This document shows, in pieces, positions 1-8,877 of a stretch of 64,000 nucleotides of DNA. Positions within the stretch are counted from its first letter, which is position 1, and every line of letters begins with the position of its first letter. The position numbers and the translations under genes are program-made. Source of the stretch: Rhizobium sp. WYJ-E13. GTDB lineage: Bacteria; Pseudomonadota; Alphaproteobacteria; Rhizobiales; Rhizobiaceae. The stretch spans positions 3,909,501 through 3,973,500 of the forward strand of contig NZ_CP076853.1 of NCBI RefSeq assembly GCF_018987265.1, given 5' to 3'. Under the pieces are notes generated by a model. It had not been told where the DNA came from and made no database searches. It saw nothing but the letters and a program-made list of their open reading frames with translations.

Positions 1-59
1 TCCGCACTCGAAAATCGGCAATAAAGGTTCTATATGGGCCGGCAAAGGAAGGAATATTC

Positions 60-497
60 ATGGCCCAGATAGACCAGAGCGATGATTGGCGGGACCGCCA
101 CGCGCCGACGATCAGCGCCTTCGAGTCGCTGGCAATGGAGGCCTACAGCCATCTGCCGGACGAATTTCGCAAGCTGACGACCAATCTGACCATCGAGATC
201 GAGGATTTCCCCGATGACGAAGTCTTTGAGGATATGGCGCTGGAAACGCCCTTCGACCTGCTCGGCCTTTTCGAAGGCCGCGGCATCTCGGAACGCTTTA
301 CCCTGGAAACCGGGGAGATGCCGAACCGCATCCGCCTCTATCGCCGTCCGATCCTCGATTACTGGGCAGAAAATGACGAGACGCTGGGTGACATCATCAC
401 CCATGTGCTGATCCATGAGATCGGCCACCACTTCGGTCTCAGCGACGATGACATGGAACGCATCGAGGCGAGCGCCGAAGAGGCTGCTGAACGCTGA
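60..497 (+). CDS. Small zincin-like metallopeptidase family protein (DUF1025 type)
   Basis: This 145-residue protein carries a zinc-protease signature near its C-terminus: HEIGHHFGLSDDD at residues 119-131, with the HExxH ligands His119, Glu120 and His123. The family is the minimal zincin-like metallopeptidase group common in bacteria; its substrates are generally unknown. There is no signal peptide or membrane segment, so it is probably cytoplasmic. The N-terminal half is acidic. The start follows a GGAAGGA ribosome-binding site by a few bases. It is convergent with the DUF1737 gene, only two bases away. The family assignment is strong; the physiological role is unknown. Confidence 0.85.
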   Translation: MAQIDQSDDWRDRHAPTISAFESLAMEAYSHLPDEFRKLTTNLTIEIEDFPDDEVFEDMALETPFDLLGLFEGRGISERFTLETGEMPNRIRLYRRPILDYWAENDETLGDIITHVLIHEIGHHFGLSDDDMERIEASAEEAAER

Positions 498-499
498 TA

Positions 500-706
500 T
501 TATTGCTCGGACAGCTTCATGTCCGGGTCATAATCCTTGCCCTCGACCTCCTTGACGACCGACTGGCCGCACTGCATCTGGCCAGTCGCAGCGTTGAAGG
601 CATAGGTGGGCGAACCGGATAGTGACCAGCCCTTGTTCAGCGCCGCCGTCACCTTGTGGCAGAAGGAAGCGTCGTCAGGACCTGTCAGGAAGCGGTAGAG
701 TTTCAT
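500..706 (-). CDS. DUF1737 domain-containing small protein
   Basis: A 68-residue protein beginning MKLYRFLTGPDDASFCHKV and containing the LNKGWSLSGSPTYAF stretch typical of DUF1737, a short domain of unknown function. No membrane segment or signal is visible. Its start codon overlaps the stop of the upstream CoA-ester lyase gene as TGATG, so the two are probably translationally coupled. That coupling suggests a related job, but nothing in the sequence gives a reaction. Confidence 0.75.
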   Translation of the reverse strand: MKLYRFLTGPDDASFCHKVTAALNKGWSLSGSPTYAFNAATGQMQCGQSVVKEVEGKDYDPDMKLSEQ

Positions 707-1611
707 CAGGCGGGCTTTCTTGCAGAAATCAGGTGCGCTTTATGAACCAGAGCTTCGGCCTGGACAAGATGCAGCCGCTCGATCATCCGTCCGTTCGCAT
801 TGATGACATTGAGCCCTCCGGTAACCGGATCGGCGAAGGCAGCAATGATGGCCTCCGCCTCCGCGATGTCCTCCGCGCTTGGCCCGAAATGCCGGTTGGC
901 GGCTACAATCTGTGCCGGATGGATCAGCATCTTGCCAACAAAGCCCATGGCGCGGCCCTGCCCGCATTCGGTATCGAAGCCATCGCCATCCTGGAAATCG
1001 TTGAAGACGCTGTCGAGCGCATCGAGACCGTAGGCCTTTACCGCCAAAACGACCTGCATCAGCCAAGGCACGAGATAGGTTCGCCCCGGCTGCGGCAAGA
1101 CGCCCGTTTCCTTGCGCAAATCGTTGAGCCCGACGACTAGGCAATCAAGCCGCGATCCCGGCGTGCGGCCGGATTCAGTGATCGCTGCGGCATTCAGCAC
1201 GCCGCGCGGCGTCTCGATCATCGCCCAGATCCGCAATTCTTCCGGCGCATAGGCCTCGGCAAGCAGGTCGTTGATATCAGTCACATCCTGTGGCTCATCC
1301 ACCTTCGGAAGGAGAACGGCATCGGGCGAAAGCGCCTTGACGAGTTCCAGATCCGCCAGCCCGAATCCGGATGACAAAGAATTGATACGAATGATCCTTT
1401 CCTTGCTTTCGAGCGGCGGCCCGGCAAAAAAGGCCTTCAGATTATCGCGCGCTTCCGCCTTCTTCTCGGGCGCGACGGAATCCTCCAGATCGAAAATAAA
1501 CGCATCGCAATCAAGGGAATGGGTCTTTTCAAGTGCACGCGCATTGATGGCGGGCACGCTCAGCACCGAGCGGCGCAAACGCAGGGAACGAAGAGGTGGT
1601 GTTCGGCTCAT
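706..1611 (-). CDS. HpcH/HpaI aldolase-citrate lyase family protein (CoA ester lyase)
   Basis: A 301-residue TIM-barrel enzyme of the citrate lyase beta / malyl-CoA lyase superfamily. Visible motifs are FDLEDSVAP (residues 40-48), MIETPRG (131-137) with the metal-binding glutamate, GLNDL (161-165) and GKMLIHPAQI (226-235). Members cleave or form C-C bonds of beta-hydroxyacyl-CoA thioesters such as malyl-CoA, (S)-citramalyl-CoA or beta-methylmalyl-CoA. The exact substrate cannot be read from the sequence, and no citrate lyase alpha or gamma genes are nearby, so it is a stand-alone CitE-like enzyme. It is followed by an overlapping DUF1737 gene. Confidence 0.85.
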   Translation of the reverse strand: MSRTPPLRSLRLRRSVLSVPAINARALEKTHSLDCDAFIFDLEDSVAPEKKAEARDNLKAFFAGPPLESKERIIRINSLSSGFGLADLELVKALSPDAVLLPKVDEPQDVTDINDLLAEAYAPEELRIWAMIETPRGVLNAAAITESGRTPGSRLDCLVVGLNDLRKETGVLPQPGRTYLVPWLMQVVLAVKAYGLDALDSVFNDFQDGDGFDTECGQGRAMGFVGKMLIHPAQIVAANRHFGPSAEDIAEAEAIIAAFADPVTGGLNVINANGRMIERLHLVQAEALVHKAHLISARKPA

Positions 1612-1724
1612 GGACCATTAGTGCCAAGCTTCGCAAAGCCCTGCAAGACAACAAAAAGCCATGCTTGGCTTGCAGAGAGGAAAAAGAAGGACCACATTCC
1701 TTTCCGTAGAAAGGTCTTTAACCG

Positions 1725-1955
1725 ATGCAGAACATTCGCTCCATCTTCTTCATGCTCGCTGGCGCCACCGTTTTCGTGGCCATGCTGCTTCTTACCTTTT
1801 CGGTCACGCTCGCCGTCGGCGGCATCCTGACCGTGCTTATGGTTGGCCGCGCCCTTTCGATGAAGATGAAGCCCGCTCCCGTCCGCGCTCGCGCTGACGG
1901 CAAGCGCGAGATGCGCGTCTGGAACGACGGCCGCGGCACGATCATCGATCTCTGA
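1725..1955 (+). CDS. Small conserved membrane protein of unknown function
   Basis: A 76-residue protein with a long hydrophobic N-terminal half (about residues 6-43) that can form one or two membrane helices. A basic, soluble C-terminal tail ends in VWNDGRGTIIDL. An AAAGG-like ribosome-binding site lies upstream of the ATG. Proteins of this layout occur in rhizobia, but I do not recognise a function. It stands alone between the divergent lyase gene and the VOC gene. Confidence 0.65.
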   Translation: MQNIRSIFFMLAGATVFVAMLLLTFSVTLAVGGILTVLMVGRALSMKMKPAPVRARADGKREMRVWNDGRGTIIDL

Positions 1956-2051
1956 TCGCTTTTCGCTGAAAATGTGACCAACATTGTCGGCTCACGCTTC
2001 CATGCTACGTCCTTGAAGCAGCCAGGCATTCGGCCGGCACTTTAAAAACGA

Positions 2052-2483
2052 ATGGAGGACGAGCATGGATGCGACGAAGAGCAACCAGACCAAAATGCCG
2101 CCGGTCAAGAATGGCCTGCTTCCTATCTGACGGTCGATGGCGCGGTAAAGGCTGCGGAATTCTACAAGAAGGCTTTCGGCGCCGAACAGGCCTATATCGT
2201 GCCGCCCGACGAGAGTGGCCGCACGATGCATGTGCACCTTTATATCAACGGCAGCTCGCTGATGCTGTCGGATGCCTATCCGGCATATGGCCATCCCTTC
2301 AAAGGCCATGAAGGTTTCGCCATCCAGCTGGTTATCGACGATATCGATTTCTGGTGGGATCGCGCCGTTGCTGCTGGCGCCGAAGTGGTCATGCCGGTCG
2401 AACTGATGTTCTGGGGTGACCGCTACGGCCAGCTTCGCGATCCGTTCGGCGTGCTCTGGGGCCTGAACGCACCGTCCAAGTAA
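2052..2483 (+). CDS. VOC family (glyoxalase/PhnB-like) protein, probable frameshift near the start
   Basis: From residue 29 on (YLTVDGAVKAAEFYKKAFGA) this is a standard PhnB-like VOC fold protein. It has RTMHVHLYINGSSLMLSD and FWGDRYGQLRDPFG further on, the latter being the usual C-terminal metal-site region. The 28 residues before that do not look like the family. A second ATG at 2065, with GGAGGA five bases upstream, reads MDATKSNQTKMPPVKNGLLP before a stop at 2128-2130, and that stretch does look like the family N-terminus. One missing base near 2121-2125 would join the frames. Either the strain carries a frameshift or the read has an error. Substrate is unknown. Confidence 0.7.
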   Translation: MEDEHGCDEEQPDQNAAGQEWPASYLTVDGAVKAAEFYKKAFGAEQAYIVPPDESGRTMHVHLYINGSSLMLSDAYPAYGHPFKGHEGFAIQLVIDDIDFWWDRAVAAGAEVVMPVELMFWGDRYGQLRDPFGVLWGLNAPSK

Positions 2484-2618
2484 AGGGACACGTATATAAT
2501 CAGCGGCCGCGCGAAACGTCGCGTGGCCTCCATTAACGAAAGATTCTTCTTCATTTCGATAAAAAACTGGAATAGATGCAAATCAGAAAGTACGTTTTGC
2601 TGAAATGGAGCATGGGTC

Positions 2619-3227
2619 ATGGATAAATTCGTGAAGCTCACGGGCGTTGCAGCCCCTTTGCCGGTCGTCAATATCGACACCGACATGATCATTCCGAAGG
2701 ACTATCTGAAGACCATTAAGCGCACCGGCCTTGGCAAAGGCCTTTTCGCCGAAGCCCGCTTCAACGAAGACGGCTCCGAAAACCCTGATTTCGTGTTGAA
2801 CAAGCCCGCCTACCGCGAGGCAAAGATCTTGGTTGCCGGCGACAATTTCGGCTGCGGCTCCTCGCGTGAGCATGCTCCCTGGGCACTGCTCGATTTCGGC
2901 ATCCGCTGCGTGATCTCCACCAGCTTCGCCGACATTTTCTACAACAACTGCTTCAAGAACGGCATCCTGCCGATCAAGGTCAGCCAGGAAGAGCTCGACA
3001 AGCTGATGGACGATGCCGAGCGTGGCTCCAACGCTGTTCTGACCGTCGACCTCGAAAACCTCGAAATCACCGGTCCGGACGGCGGCTCGATCAAGTTCGC
3101 TCTCGATGAATTCAAGCGTCACTGCCTGCTGAACGGTCTCGACGATATCGGCCTGACGATGGAAAAGGGCAAGGCGATCGACGACTTCGAAAAGAAGAAC
3201 GCCGCCTCGCATCCCTGGGCCGCCTGA
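2619..3227 (+). CDS. leuD: 3-isopropylmalate dehydratase small subunit
   Basis: The 202-residue small (swivel) subunit of isopropylmalate isomerase, which with LeuC converts 2-isopropylmalate to 3-isopropylmalate in leucine biosynthesis. Diagnostic stretches are [15 protein letters not shown] near residues 18-32, then [14 protein letters not shown] and [16 protein letters not shown]. Length is normal for bacterial LeuD. GGAG precedes the ATG. leuC is not in this window. A strong intrinsic terminator follows. leuB lies 1.2 kb downstream, separated by an oppositely oriented dehydratase gene. Confidence 0.97.
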   Translation: MDKFVKLTGVAAPLPVVNIDTDMIIPKDYLKTIKRTGLGKGLFAEARFNEDGSENPDFVLNKPAYREAKILVAGDNFGCGSSREHAPWALLDFGIRCVISTSFADIFYNNCFKNGILPIKVSQEELDKLMDDAERGSNAVLTVDLENLEITGPDGGSIKFALDEFKRHCLLNGLDDIGLTMEKGKAIDDFEKKNAASHPWAA

Positions 3228-3252
3228 GCCCCGACGAATTGCCTATCAATCA

Positions 3253-3280
3253 AGCCGGGCTCTCGCCCGGCTTTTTCTTT
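3253..3280 (+). terminator. Intrinsic terminator after leuD
   Basis: Perfect 8-bp stem AGCCGGGC / GCCCGGCT with a TCTC loop, followed directly by a T-rich tract. It ends the leuD transcript. The dehydratase gene on the other strand ends 15 bases further on. Confidence 0.9.
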
Positions 3281-3294
3281 TCTTTGGTCGCAGC

Positions 3295-4227
3295 TCAGAG
3301 AAACTTCTCTTTCCAGGCATCAAGCTTTTCGAGCGACACGCCGATGCCGCCGCAAACTTCGATCAGCGGGTTGTCGAAACGGGAGAGTAGACCGGCATGC
3401 ACGTCCGCAACAGCGAGCGCCGCACCGCAGGCCGGCTCCACCAGAATGCGCTGCGCGTCGGCAAATTTCAGGCAGGCGGCCACGGCATCGGCATCGCTGA
3501 CGAGAACGCTTTCGATCGGATGATGCTTCGGCAGGTCGAAAACATATCGCGCCACCTGCCGCGCGCCAAGCGACGTGGCAATCGAGGTGATGGCCGGAAG
3601 CGAGATGCGCTCATTGGCCTTCAGGCTGGCATTGAAGGAGGCCGCGCCTTCCGTCTCGACGGCAATAACAGGCACGTCTGAAAGTCCATTCCGCTTCAAC
3701 CCTTCGACAATGCCGGCAAGCAGTCCGCCACCGCCAACACTGGTAACGACGCAATCGAATTTGGCGTCCTTTGCCACGACTTCGTCGATCAGCGTGGCAT
3801 GGCCATCCCACAGAAGTGGGTGATCGAAGGGATGCACATAGGTCGCCTTGCGGCTCTCAGCGAGTTCGATCGCATGCGCATTGGCCTCGTCAAAGACAGA
3901 TCCATGGACCAGCACATTGGCGCCCGTTGCGGCAATCGTCTTGCGCACATCAGGCGCCGTCGTCTCTGGCACCACGATGGTGACCGGCACGCCGAGCGCC
4001 CGCCCGGCACAGGCTGCGGCAATGCCGGCATTGCCGCCGGAGGCGCAAAAGATCTCGCGCGCACCGTTTTCGACCTCGTGCTGACAAAGCCGGCCGACCC
4101 CGCGCAGCTTGAAGCTGCCGGAAGGCTGCAGTGCATCGAGCTTCAGCCAGAGCGGCTTGCCGCTGGCGCTGTAATCGGGTGCCGTCTGAAGGAGGGGCGT
4201 GTCGAGATGGAGAGGCGCGAAAGACAT
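3295..4227 (-). CDS. PLP-dependent threonine/serine dehydratase-like protein
   Basis: A fold-type II pyridoxal-phosphate enzyme of about 310 residues. It shows SGSFKLRG with the PLP lysine at Lys40, the phosphate-neighbour motif SGGNAGIA (63-70) and the glycine-rich loop VGGGGLL (164-170). These are features of the L-serine/L-threonine dehydratase group, which deaminates hydroxyamino acids to 2-oxo acids. There is no regulatory ACT domain, so it is a short, catabolic-type enzyme. I chose the ATG at 4227 (MSFAPLHLDTPLL); an extended reading to 4362 adds a non-family leader. Whether serine or threonine is preferred is not visible. It is convergent with leuD and divergent from leuB. Confidence 0.85.
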   Translation of the reverse strand: MSFAPLHLDTPLLQTAPDYSASGKPLWLKLDALQPSGSFKLRGVGRLCQHEVENGAREIFCASGGNAGIAAACAGRALGVPVTIVVPETTAPDVRKTIAATGANVLVHGSVFDEANAHAIELAESRKATYVHPFDHPLLWDGHATLIDEVVAKDAKFDCVVTSVGGGGLLAGIVEGLKRNGLSDVPVIAVETEGAASFNASLKANERISLPAITSIATSLGARQVARYVFDLPKHHPIESVLVSDADAVAACLKFADAQRILVEPACGAALAVADVHAGLLSRFDNPLIEVCGGIGVSLEKLDAWKEKFL

Positions 4228-4408
4228 GGGAGAATATCCGGAAAAGAACAGGTGGGGCTGTCGTTCTAGCCCGTTTGCGGCCACGGGAGCAACCTTGCCG
4301 GACATCACATGAGGCGGAGGCAAGCGTACCGATTCACCCTTTCTCTCGCTTGAAATGCCCATTTCCGGGGTCTAAGAAACCGCAACCTGTTTTTCCGCGG
4401 AGGCTTTC

Positions 4409-5521
4409 ATGACAGTGCGCAATCTTTTCCTGCTGCCGGGCGACGGCATCGGCCCCGAAGCCATGGGCGAGGTCCGCAAGATCATCGCCTATATGAACGA
4501 AGCAATGAATGCCGGCTTCGTCACCGACGAAGGCCTCGTTGGCGGCTGCGCCTACGATGCGCATGGTGCGGCAATCTCCGAAAACGACATGAAGAAGGCG
4601 CTTGCCGCCGATGCCGTACTCTTCGGCGCCGTCGGCGGCCCGAAATGGGATAGTGTTCCCTACGAAGTGCGCCCGGAAGCCGGCCTGTTGCGCCTGCGCA
4701 AGGATCTGGAACTCTTCGCCAATCTGCGTCCGGCGATCTGCTATCCCGCGCTCGCTTCCGCTTCCTCACTGAAGCCGGAACTGGTCGAGGGTCTCGACAT
4801 CCTCATCATCCGCGAACTGACGGGCGGTGTTTACTTCGGCGAGCCGAAGGAAATAATCGATCTCGGCAATGGCCAGAAGCGCGGCATCGATACCCAGGTT
4901 TACGACACTTACGAGATCGAGCGTATCGCCGGTGTCGCCTTTGAAATGGCCCGCACCCGCAACAATCGCGTCTGCTCGATGGAAAAGCGCAACGTCATGA
5001 AATCGGGCGTCCTCTGGAACCAGGTCGTGACCGAAACGCACAAGGCGAAATATTCCGACGTGCGGCTCGAACATATGCTGGCCGATGCCGGCGGCATGCA
5101 ACTCGTGCGCCAGCCGAAGCAGTTCGACGTCATCGTCACGGACAATCTCTTCGGCGACATGCTGTCGGACGTTGCCGCCATGCTGACTGGTTCGCTCGGG
5201 ATGCTGCCTTCCGCCTCACTCGGCGCGCCTGACGGAAAGACCGGCAAGCGCAAGGCGCTCTATGAGCCGGTGCACGGCTCGGCGCCCGACATCGCCGGCA
5301 AGGGCATCGCCAATCCGATTGCCATGATTGCCTCCTTCGCTATGTGCCTTCGCTATTCCTTCAATCTGGTCAAGGAAGCAGATAATCTTGAAAAAGCGAT
5401 AGCCAACGTGCTCGACAAGGGCATCCGCACTGGCGACATCATGGCACCGGGCAGCCGCCAGGTCGGCACCGTCGAGATGGGCGACGCCATCCTCAACGAG
5501 TTCAAGATCCTTTCCGCCTGA
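4409..5521 (+). CDS. leuB: 3-isopropylmalate dehydrogenase
   Basis: A 370-residue NAD-dependent dehydrogenase converting 3-isopropylmalate to 2-oxoisocaproate after oxidation and decarboxylation, the third step of leucine biosynthesis. Family landmarks are [15 protein letters not shown] at the N-terminus, [27 protein letters not shown], the metal-binding [10 protein letters not shown], and [18 protein letters not shown]. Length is normal. GCGGAGG precedes the ATG. A parS-like sequence lies immediately after the stop codon and then a terminator. Confidence 0.98.
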   Translation: MTVRNLFLLPGDGIGPEAMGEVRKIIAYMNEAMNAGFVTDEGLVGGCAYDAHGAAISENDMKKALAADAVLFGAVGGPKWDSVPYEVRPEAGLLRLRKDLELFANLRPAICYPALASASSLKPELVEGLDILIIRELTGGVYFGEPKEIIDLGNGQKRGIDTQVYDTYEIERIAGVAFEMARTRNNRVCSMEKRNVMKSGVLWNQVVTETHKAKYSDVRLEHMLADAGGMQLVRQPKQFDVIVTDNLFGDMLSDVAAMLTGSLGMLPSASLGAPDGKTGKRKALYEPVHGSAPDIAGKGIANPIAMIASFAMCLRYSFNLVKEADNLEKAIANVLDKGIRTGDIMAPGSRQVGTVEMGDAILNEFKILSA

Positions 5522-5537
5522 TATTTCACGTGAAACG
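5522..5537. other. parS-like site downstream of leuB (14 of 16)
   Basis: TATTTCACGTGAAACG matches the ParB-binding consensus TGTTTCACGTGAAACA at 14 of 16 positions, with the central TTTCACGTGAAAC intact. It lies directly after the leuB stop. It is about 34 kb from parAB, farther out than the other sites, so function is less certain. Confidence 0.5.
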
Positions 5538-5544
5538 CTTGTCG

Positions 5545-5573
5545 GCCCTTCGCACCCGTGCGGAGGGCTTTTT
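5545..5573 (+). terminator. Intrinsic terminator after leuB
   Basis: An 11-bp stem, GCCCTTCGCAC pairing with GTGCGGAGGGC apart from one mismatch, with a two-base loop and a run of five T. Confidence 0.9.
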
Positions 5574-5716
5574 ACTTGGCACGGTCTTATCCATCGGCGT
5601 CCAGAGCGGTCATTACCGAAATTGATTAGAAATTATCTGAGCAAACCCGTTCTCTGTCGTAATCCTGTGCATTTTTACCGCCTATCTCATACCCATGGGT
5701 TATACGGATAGTAGGA

Positions 5717-6451
5717 ATGCGGGAACTTCTGGTCTCCTTGGACAGGCGCTGGCGCAGAAATGGATGCGTCATGCCACCATTGCGGTGGCGCGCATGCCTT
5801 TTCATTACTTTGAATGCCGTCATCCTTTCTATGCTGATCTTCGATGCACCGATTGGTGCCGGCCACCTGCCGGAACCCATTCAGCGCTTCGGGGAGATGT
5901 TGACCGATTTTGGCGATTCCGCCTGGCTGATCCTCACCAGCGTCCTGCTCTTCTTCCACGGCAGAGCTGGCTACAGGCTCTTGAAGAGCGCAAGGGCCAA
6001 GGCCCAGGCGCTCTATGTGAGCTGGATCGGCGCCTATCTGTTCACGACCGTTGTCTTTTCCGGCCTGCTCGCAAACCTTCTGAAACGCACGATCGGTCGA
6101 GCGCGTCCCGAACATTTCCACGATCTCGGCGTGCTTTCCTTCACGCCCTTCTCCGGCCATGCAGCACTGGAGAGCTTCCCGTCAGGTCATTCGACCACGG
6201 TGGGCGCTTTCTTTGCCGCCCTTGCCCTGCTCTTCCCGCGCTACCGGTTTCCCTTCATCGCTTGCGCCATCTGGTTCGGCATGACGCGTGTCATGGTCGG
6301 CGCGCACTATCCGAGCGATGTCATTGCCGGCCTCGCCTTCGGCGCCTGGTTCTCGCTGCTGACGGCAATCGTCTATGCCCGCTACGGCCTGCTTTTCAAA
6401 CTTGCGCCAGATGGCTGGCCGATGTCCAAGCGATACTTCCCAGACGCATAA
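5717..6451 (+). CDS. PAP2-family membrane phosphatase
   Basis: A 244-residue integral membrane protein with the three-part PAP2 acid phosphatase signature: KRTIGRARP (123-131), PSGHST (155-160) and RVMVGAHYPSD (191-201). Hydrophobic segments flank these motifs. Such enzymes dephosphorylate lipid phosphates (phosphatidate, undecaprenyl pyrophosphate, lipid A phosphates) at the periplasmic face. Which substrate applies here is not evident. The N-terminus is basic; a somewhat later start is possible. It is convergent with the MFS transporter gene and shares a terminator with it. Confidence 0.88.
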   Translation: MRELLVSLDRRWRRNGCVMPPLRWRACLFITLNAVILSMLIFDAPIGAGHLPEPIQRFGEMLTDFGDSAWLILTSVLLFFHGRAGYRLLKSARAKAQALYVSWIGAYLFTTVVFSGLLANLLKRTIGRARPEHFHDLGVLSFTPFSGHAALESFPSGHSTTVGAFFAALALLFPRYRFPFIACAIWFGMTRVMVGAHYPSDVIAGLAFGAWFSLLTAIVYARYGLLFKLAPDGWPMSKRYFPDA

Positions 6452-6464
6452 GAAATGGCGCATG

Positions 6465-6497
6465 AAAAACCCGGCGCCTTTCGAGCGCCGGGTCTTT
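6465..6497. terminator. Bidirectional terminator between PAP2 and MFS genes
   Basis: Stem ACCCGGCGC / GCGCCGGGT with a short loop. It is flanked by A-rich sequence on the left and TCTTT on the right, so it can serve both convergent genes. Confidence 0.8.
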
Positions 6498-6520
6498 GAT
6501 TTCAATATGTTCGCCACGCC

Positions 6521-8407
6521 TTAATCCAGCGCATGAATATCCCGGTTCTTGGTTTCCGGCAGGAACAGCATGCCGATGACCAGCGTGATCGCTGCGAAGA
6601 CGATCGGATACCAGAGGCCATAATAAATGTTGCCGGCAGCGGCACTCATCGCGAAGGCCGTAGCAGGCAGCAGGCCGCCGAACCAGCCATTGCCGATATG
6701 ATAGGGCAGCGACATGCCGGTATAGCGAATGCGGGTCGGGAAGAGTTCGACCAGTAGGGCCGCGATCGGGCCGTAGACCATCGTCACGTAGAACACGAGC
6801 ACGAACAGGATAGCGATCGTACCAACCCAGTTGACGCGGGCAGGGTCGGCTGCCATCGCAAACGAACCACCGCCAGGGATCGTGTAGACGGCCATGTCCG
6901 TCACGCTTTTTGCTTCATCCGCCGTCAGCAGCTTGCCGGCAACGAGTTTGTCGACCGGTAGCGTTTCCTTCTGGCCGGCACGTATCGCATCGGCATTGAG
7001 GGTGAGTTCCGGATTGGCGGCAATGAAAGCATCGAGCTTGGCATCGGCAACCTTGGCAGCACCGCGCTTCAGCGGATAGCCAGCATCATGAAGGGCAAGA
7101 TTGACACCCTTTTCGAAGGCTGCATTGGTCTTGGCGGCATCGGCACCGGCAGCAACGGCGTCGTAACCGGTGATCGTTTCGTCACCGACCTTTACGATTG
7201 CCGGCTGGCCGGCTGGACCCGCCACCACGTCATAAGGCACCGAGTTCTTGGTCAGGAACGCCGTTGCGATATCGCAGGAACTGGTGAACTTGGAAGTACC
7301 AGTCGGATTGAACTGGAACTTGCAATCCGCCGGATCGGCCGTCACCGTTGCCCGAATCGTCGCCTGCGCCTCATAGAGAGCCGGATTTGCCGTATAAGTC
7401 ATCGCCTTGAACAGCGGGAAATAGGTGACCGCTGCAATCAGCAGACCCGCCATGATGATCGGCTTGCGGCCGATCCTGTCCGACAGTCCGCCGAAGATGA
7501 CGAAGAACGGCGTGCCGAGGAAGAGGGCGATAGCGACCATGATGTTGGCCGACAGCAGATCGACCTTCAGCACGTTCTGCAGGAAGAACAGAGCGTAGAA
7601 CTGACCGCCGTACCAGATGACCGCCTGGCCCATGGTGGCGCCGAGAAGCGCGATCAGCGCGATCTTGGCATTCTTCCACTGACCGAATGCTTCCGTCAGC
7701 GGCGCCTTCGATCCCTTGCCTTCCGCCTTCATGCGCTGGAAGGCGGGCGACTCGTTCATCTTCAACCGGATCCAGACGGAAATACCGAGCAGGACGACCG
7801 AAACGAGGAACGGAATGCGCCAGCCCCAGGCGGCAAAGGCGGTCGAGCCCATGATCGACTGGACCGTGACGATGACGATCAGCGACAGGAAGAGACCGAG
7901 TGTTGCCGTCGTCTGGATCCAGGACGTAAAGTAGCCGCGGCGACCGTTTGGAGCATGTTCGGCAACGTAAGTGGCCGCACCGCCATATTCGCCGCCGAGA
8001 GCCAGGCCCTGCAGCAGGCGCAGGCCGATCAGGATGATCGGAGCAGCAATGCCGATGGAAGCAGCCCCCGGCAGGATGCCGACCAGGAAGGTCGACATGC
8101 CCATGATGAGAATGGTCACCAGGAAGGTGTATTTGCGACCGACGAGATCGCCGAGGCGGCCGAAGACCAGTGCGCCGAACGGACGCACCAGGAAGCCCGC
8201 AGCGAAGGCGAGCAGCGTGAAGATGTTACGCGTCGCTTCCGGATACTGGGTGAAATAGGTCGCACCGATATAGGTGGCGAGCGAACCGTAAAGATAGAAG
8301 TCATACCATTCGAAAACCGTGCCGAGCGACGAGGCGAAGATGACTTTCTTCTCCTCGCCTGTCATCGGGCCGGCTTTCACACCGTCGACGCTTGCGACAT
8401 CTGCCAT
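6521..8407 (-). CDS. MFS transporter, metabolite:H+ symporter type, with a large periplasmic insert
   Basis: A 628-residue major facilitator protein. The N-terminal half shows the metabolite:H+ symporter signatures FEWYDFYLYG, FGRLGDLVGRK and QGLALGGEYGGA. Relatives move dicarboxylates, shikimate or proline/betaine with protons. Most relatives are near 430-550 residues. The extra length is one hydrophilic block of about 185 residues (roughly 338-525) between transmembrane segments 9 and 10, which should face the periplasm and contains two cysteines (362 and 378). The start at 8407 (MADVASVDG) fits the family; a longer reading to 8479 adds a non-family leader. Substrate is unknown. Confidence 0.85.
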   Translation of the reverse strand: MADVASVDGVKAGPMTGEEKKVIFASSLGTVFEWYDFYLYGSLATYIGATYFTQYPEATRNIFTLLAFAAGFLVRPFGALVFGRLGDLVGRKYTFLVTILIMGMSTFLVGILPGAASIGIAAPIILIGLRLLQGLALGGEYGGAATYVAEHAPNGRRGYFTSWIQTTATLGLFLSLIVIVTVQSIMGSTAFAAWGWRIPFLVSVVLLGISVWIRLKMNESPAFQRMKAEGKGSKAPLTEAFGQWKNAKIALIALLGATMGQAVIWYGGQFYALFFLQNVLKVDLLSANIMVAIALFLGTPFFVIFGGLSDRIGRKPIIMAGLLIAAVTYFPLFKAMTYTANPALYEAQATIRATVTADPADCKFQFNPTGTSKFTSSCDIATAFLTKNSVPYDVVAGPAGQPAIVKVGDETITGYDAVAAGADAAKTNAAFEKGVNLALHDAGYPLKRGAAKVADAKLDAFIAANPELTLNADAIRAGQKETLPVDKLVAGKLLTADEAKSVTDMAVYTIPGGGSFAMAADPARVNWVGTIAILFVLVFYVTMVYGPIAALLVELFPTRIRYTGMSLPYHIGNGWFGGLLPATAFAMSAAAGNIYYGLWYPIVFAAITLVIGMLFLPETKNRDIHALD

Positions 8408-8757
8408 TGTCTGTCCTCCACAGAGTGATGAGCAACGGTCGCGGCCTACTCTCCTCAAAGCATACTTCTGCCACGACACGCCTGACAGAAGTTTGACAGA
8501 AAAGACGCGCCAGAAAGAGGGATGCTTTGGGATTATGACTTTAGTCTAATTTTTGTGCGTGGATCACCGCAGACACGGCACGCCCCACGAAAACGGCGAG
8601 AAGCATACGCATGGACCCCCTCCGTTTTTCGTTGCAGTCATTGCAACAGGATCGATTCCTCCCGGCAATGGTGCCCTCTGCCTGCTCCAACTGCATGCGC
8701 AAAAACCTTGACTCCTGTGGAAAACCCTTTAGGAGCAACGGTGGAAAAGGAATATCC
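8408..8757. promoter_or_regulatory. Divergent intergenic region with two dyad elements
   Basis: This stretch upstream of the MFS gene contains no convincing gene. Two symmetric elements stand out: GACT-TT-AGTC at 8537-8546 and GTTGCA-N5-TGCAAC at 8631-8647. Either could be an operator, but I cannot name a regulator. The sequence also holds AT-rich stretches suited to promoters. Confidence 0.35.
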
Positions 8758-8877
8758 ATGGTTCGCTACGAGCACGCCATCGCTAAGCACAATCACCTGG
8801 CAGAAGATGCCGGGCTGGATCTTGCCGTTCCGGTTTCTTCCAAAACCAAGGCCAAAACGACGACGAAAACCGTCTGA
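8758..8877 (+). CDS. Possible 39-residue peptide
   Basis: A short reading frame starts MVRYEHAIAKHNHLAEDAG and ends in a lysine/threonine-rich tail. A good AAAAGGA ribosome-binding site lies six bases before the ATG. I do not recognise the peptide. The frame could be chance; it lies in a 580-base gap between the MFS gene and asd. Downstream to 8989 there is only a small hairpin (CCCCGGC / GCTGGGG) and a purine-rich stretch ahead of asd. Confidence 0.3.
   Translation: MVRYEHAIAKHNHLAEDAGLDLAVPVSSKTKAKTTTKTV

Noticed and set aside
5688..5704. ACCCATGGGT palindrome before the PAP2 gene
   Set aside because: Short and unsupported by a second copy, so not treated as an operator.
7088..8428. A 446-codon plus-strand frame opposite the MFS transporter
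   Set aside because: Composition is arginine/glutamate/aspartate-rich as expected of an antisense shadow, and the transporter frame is clearly real.
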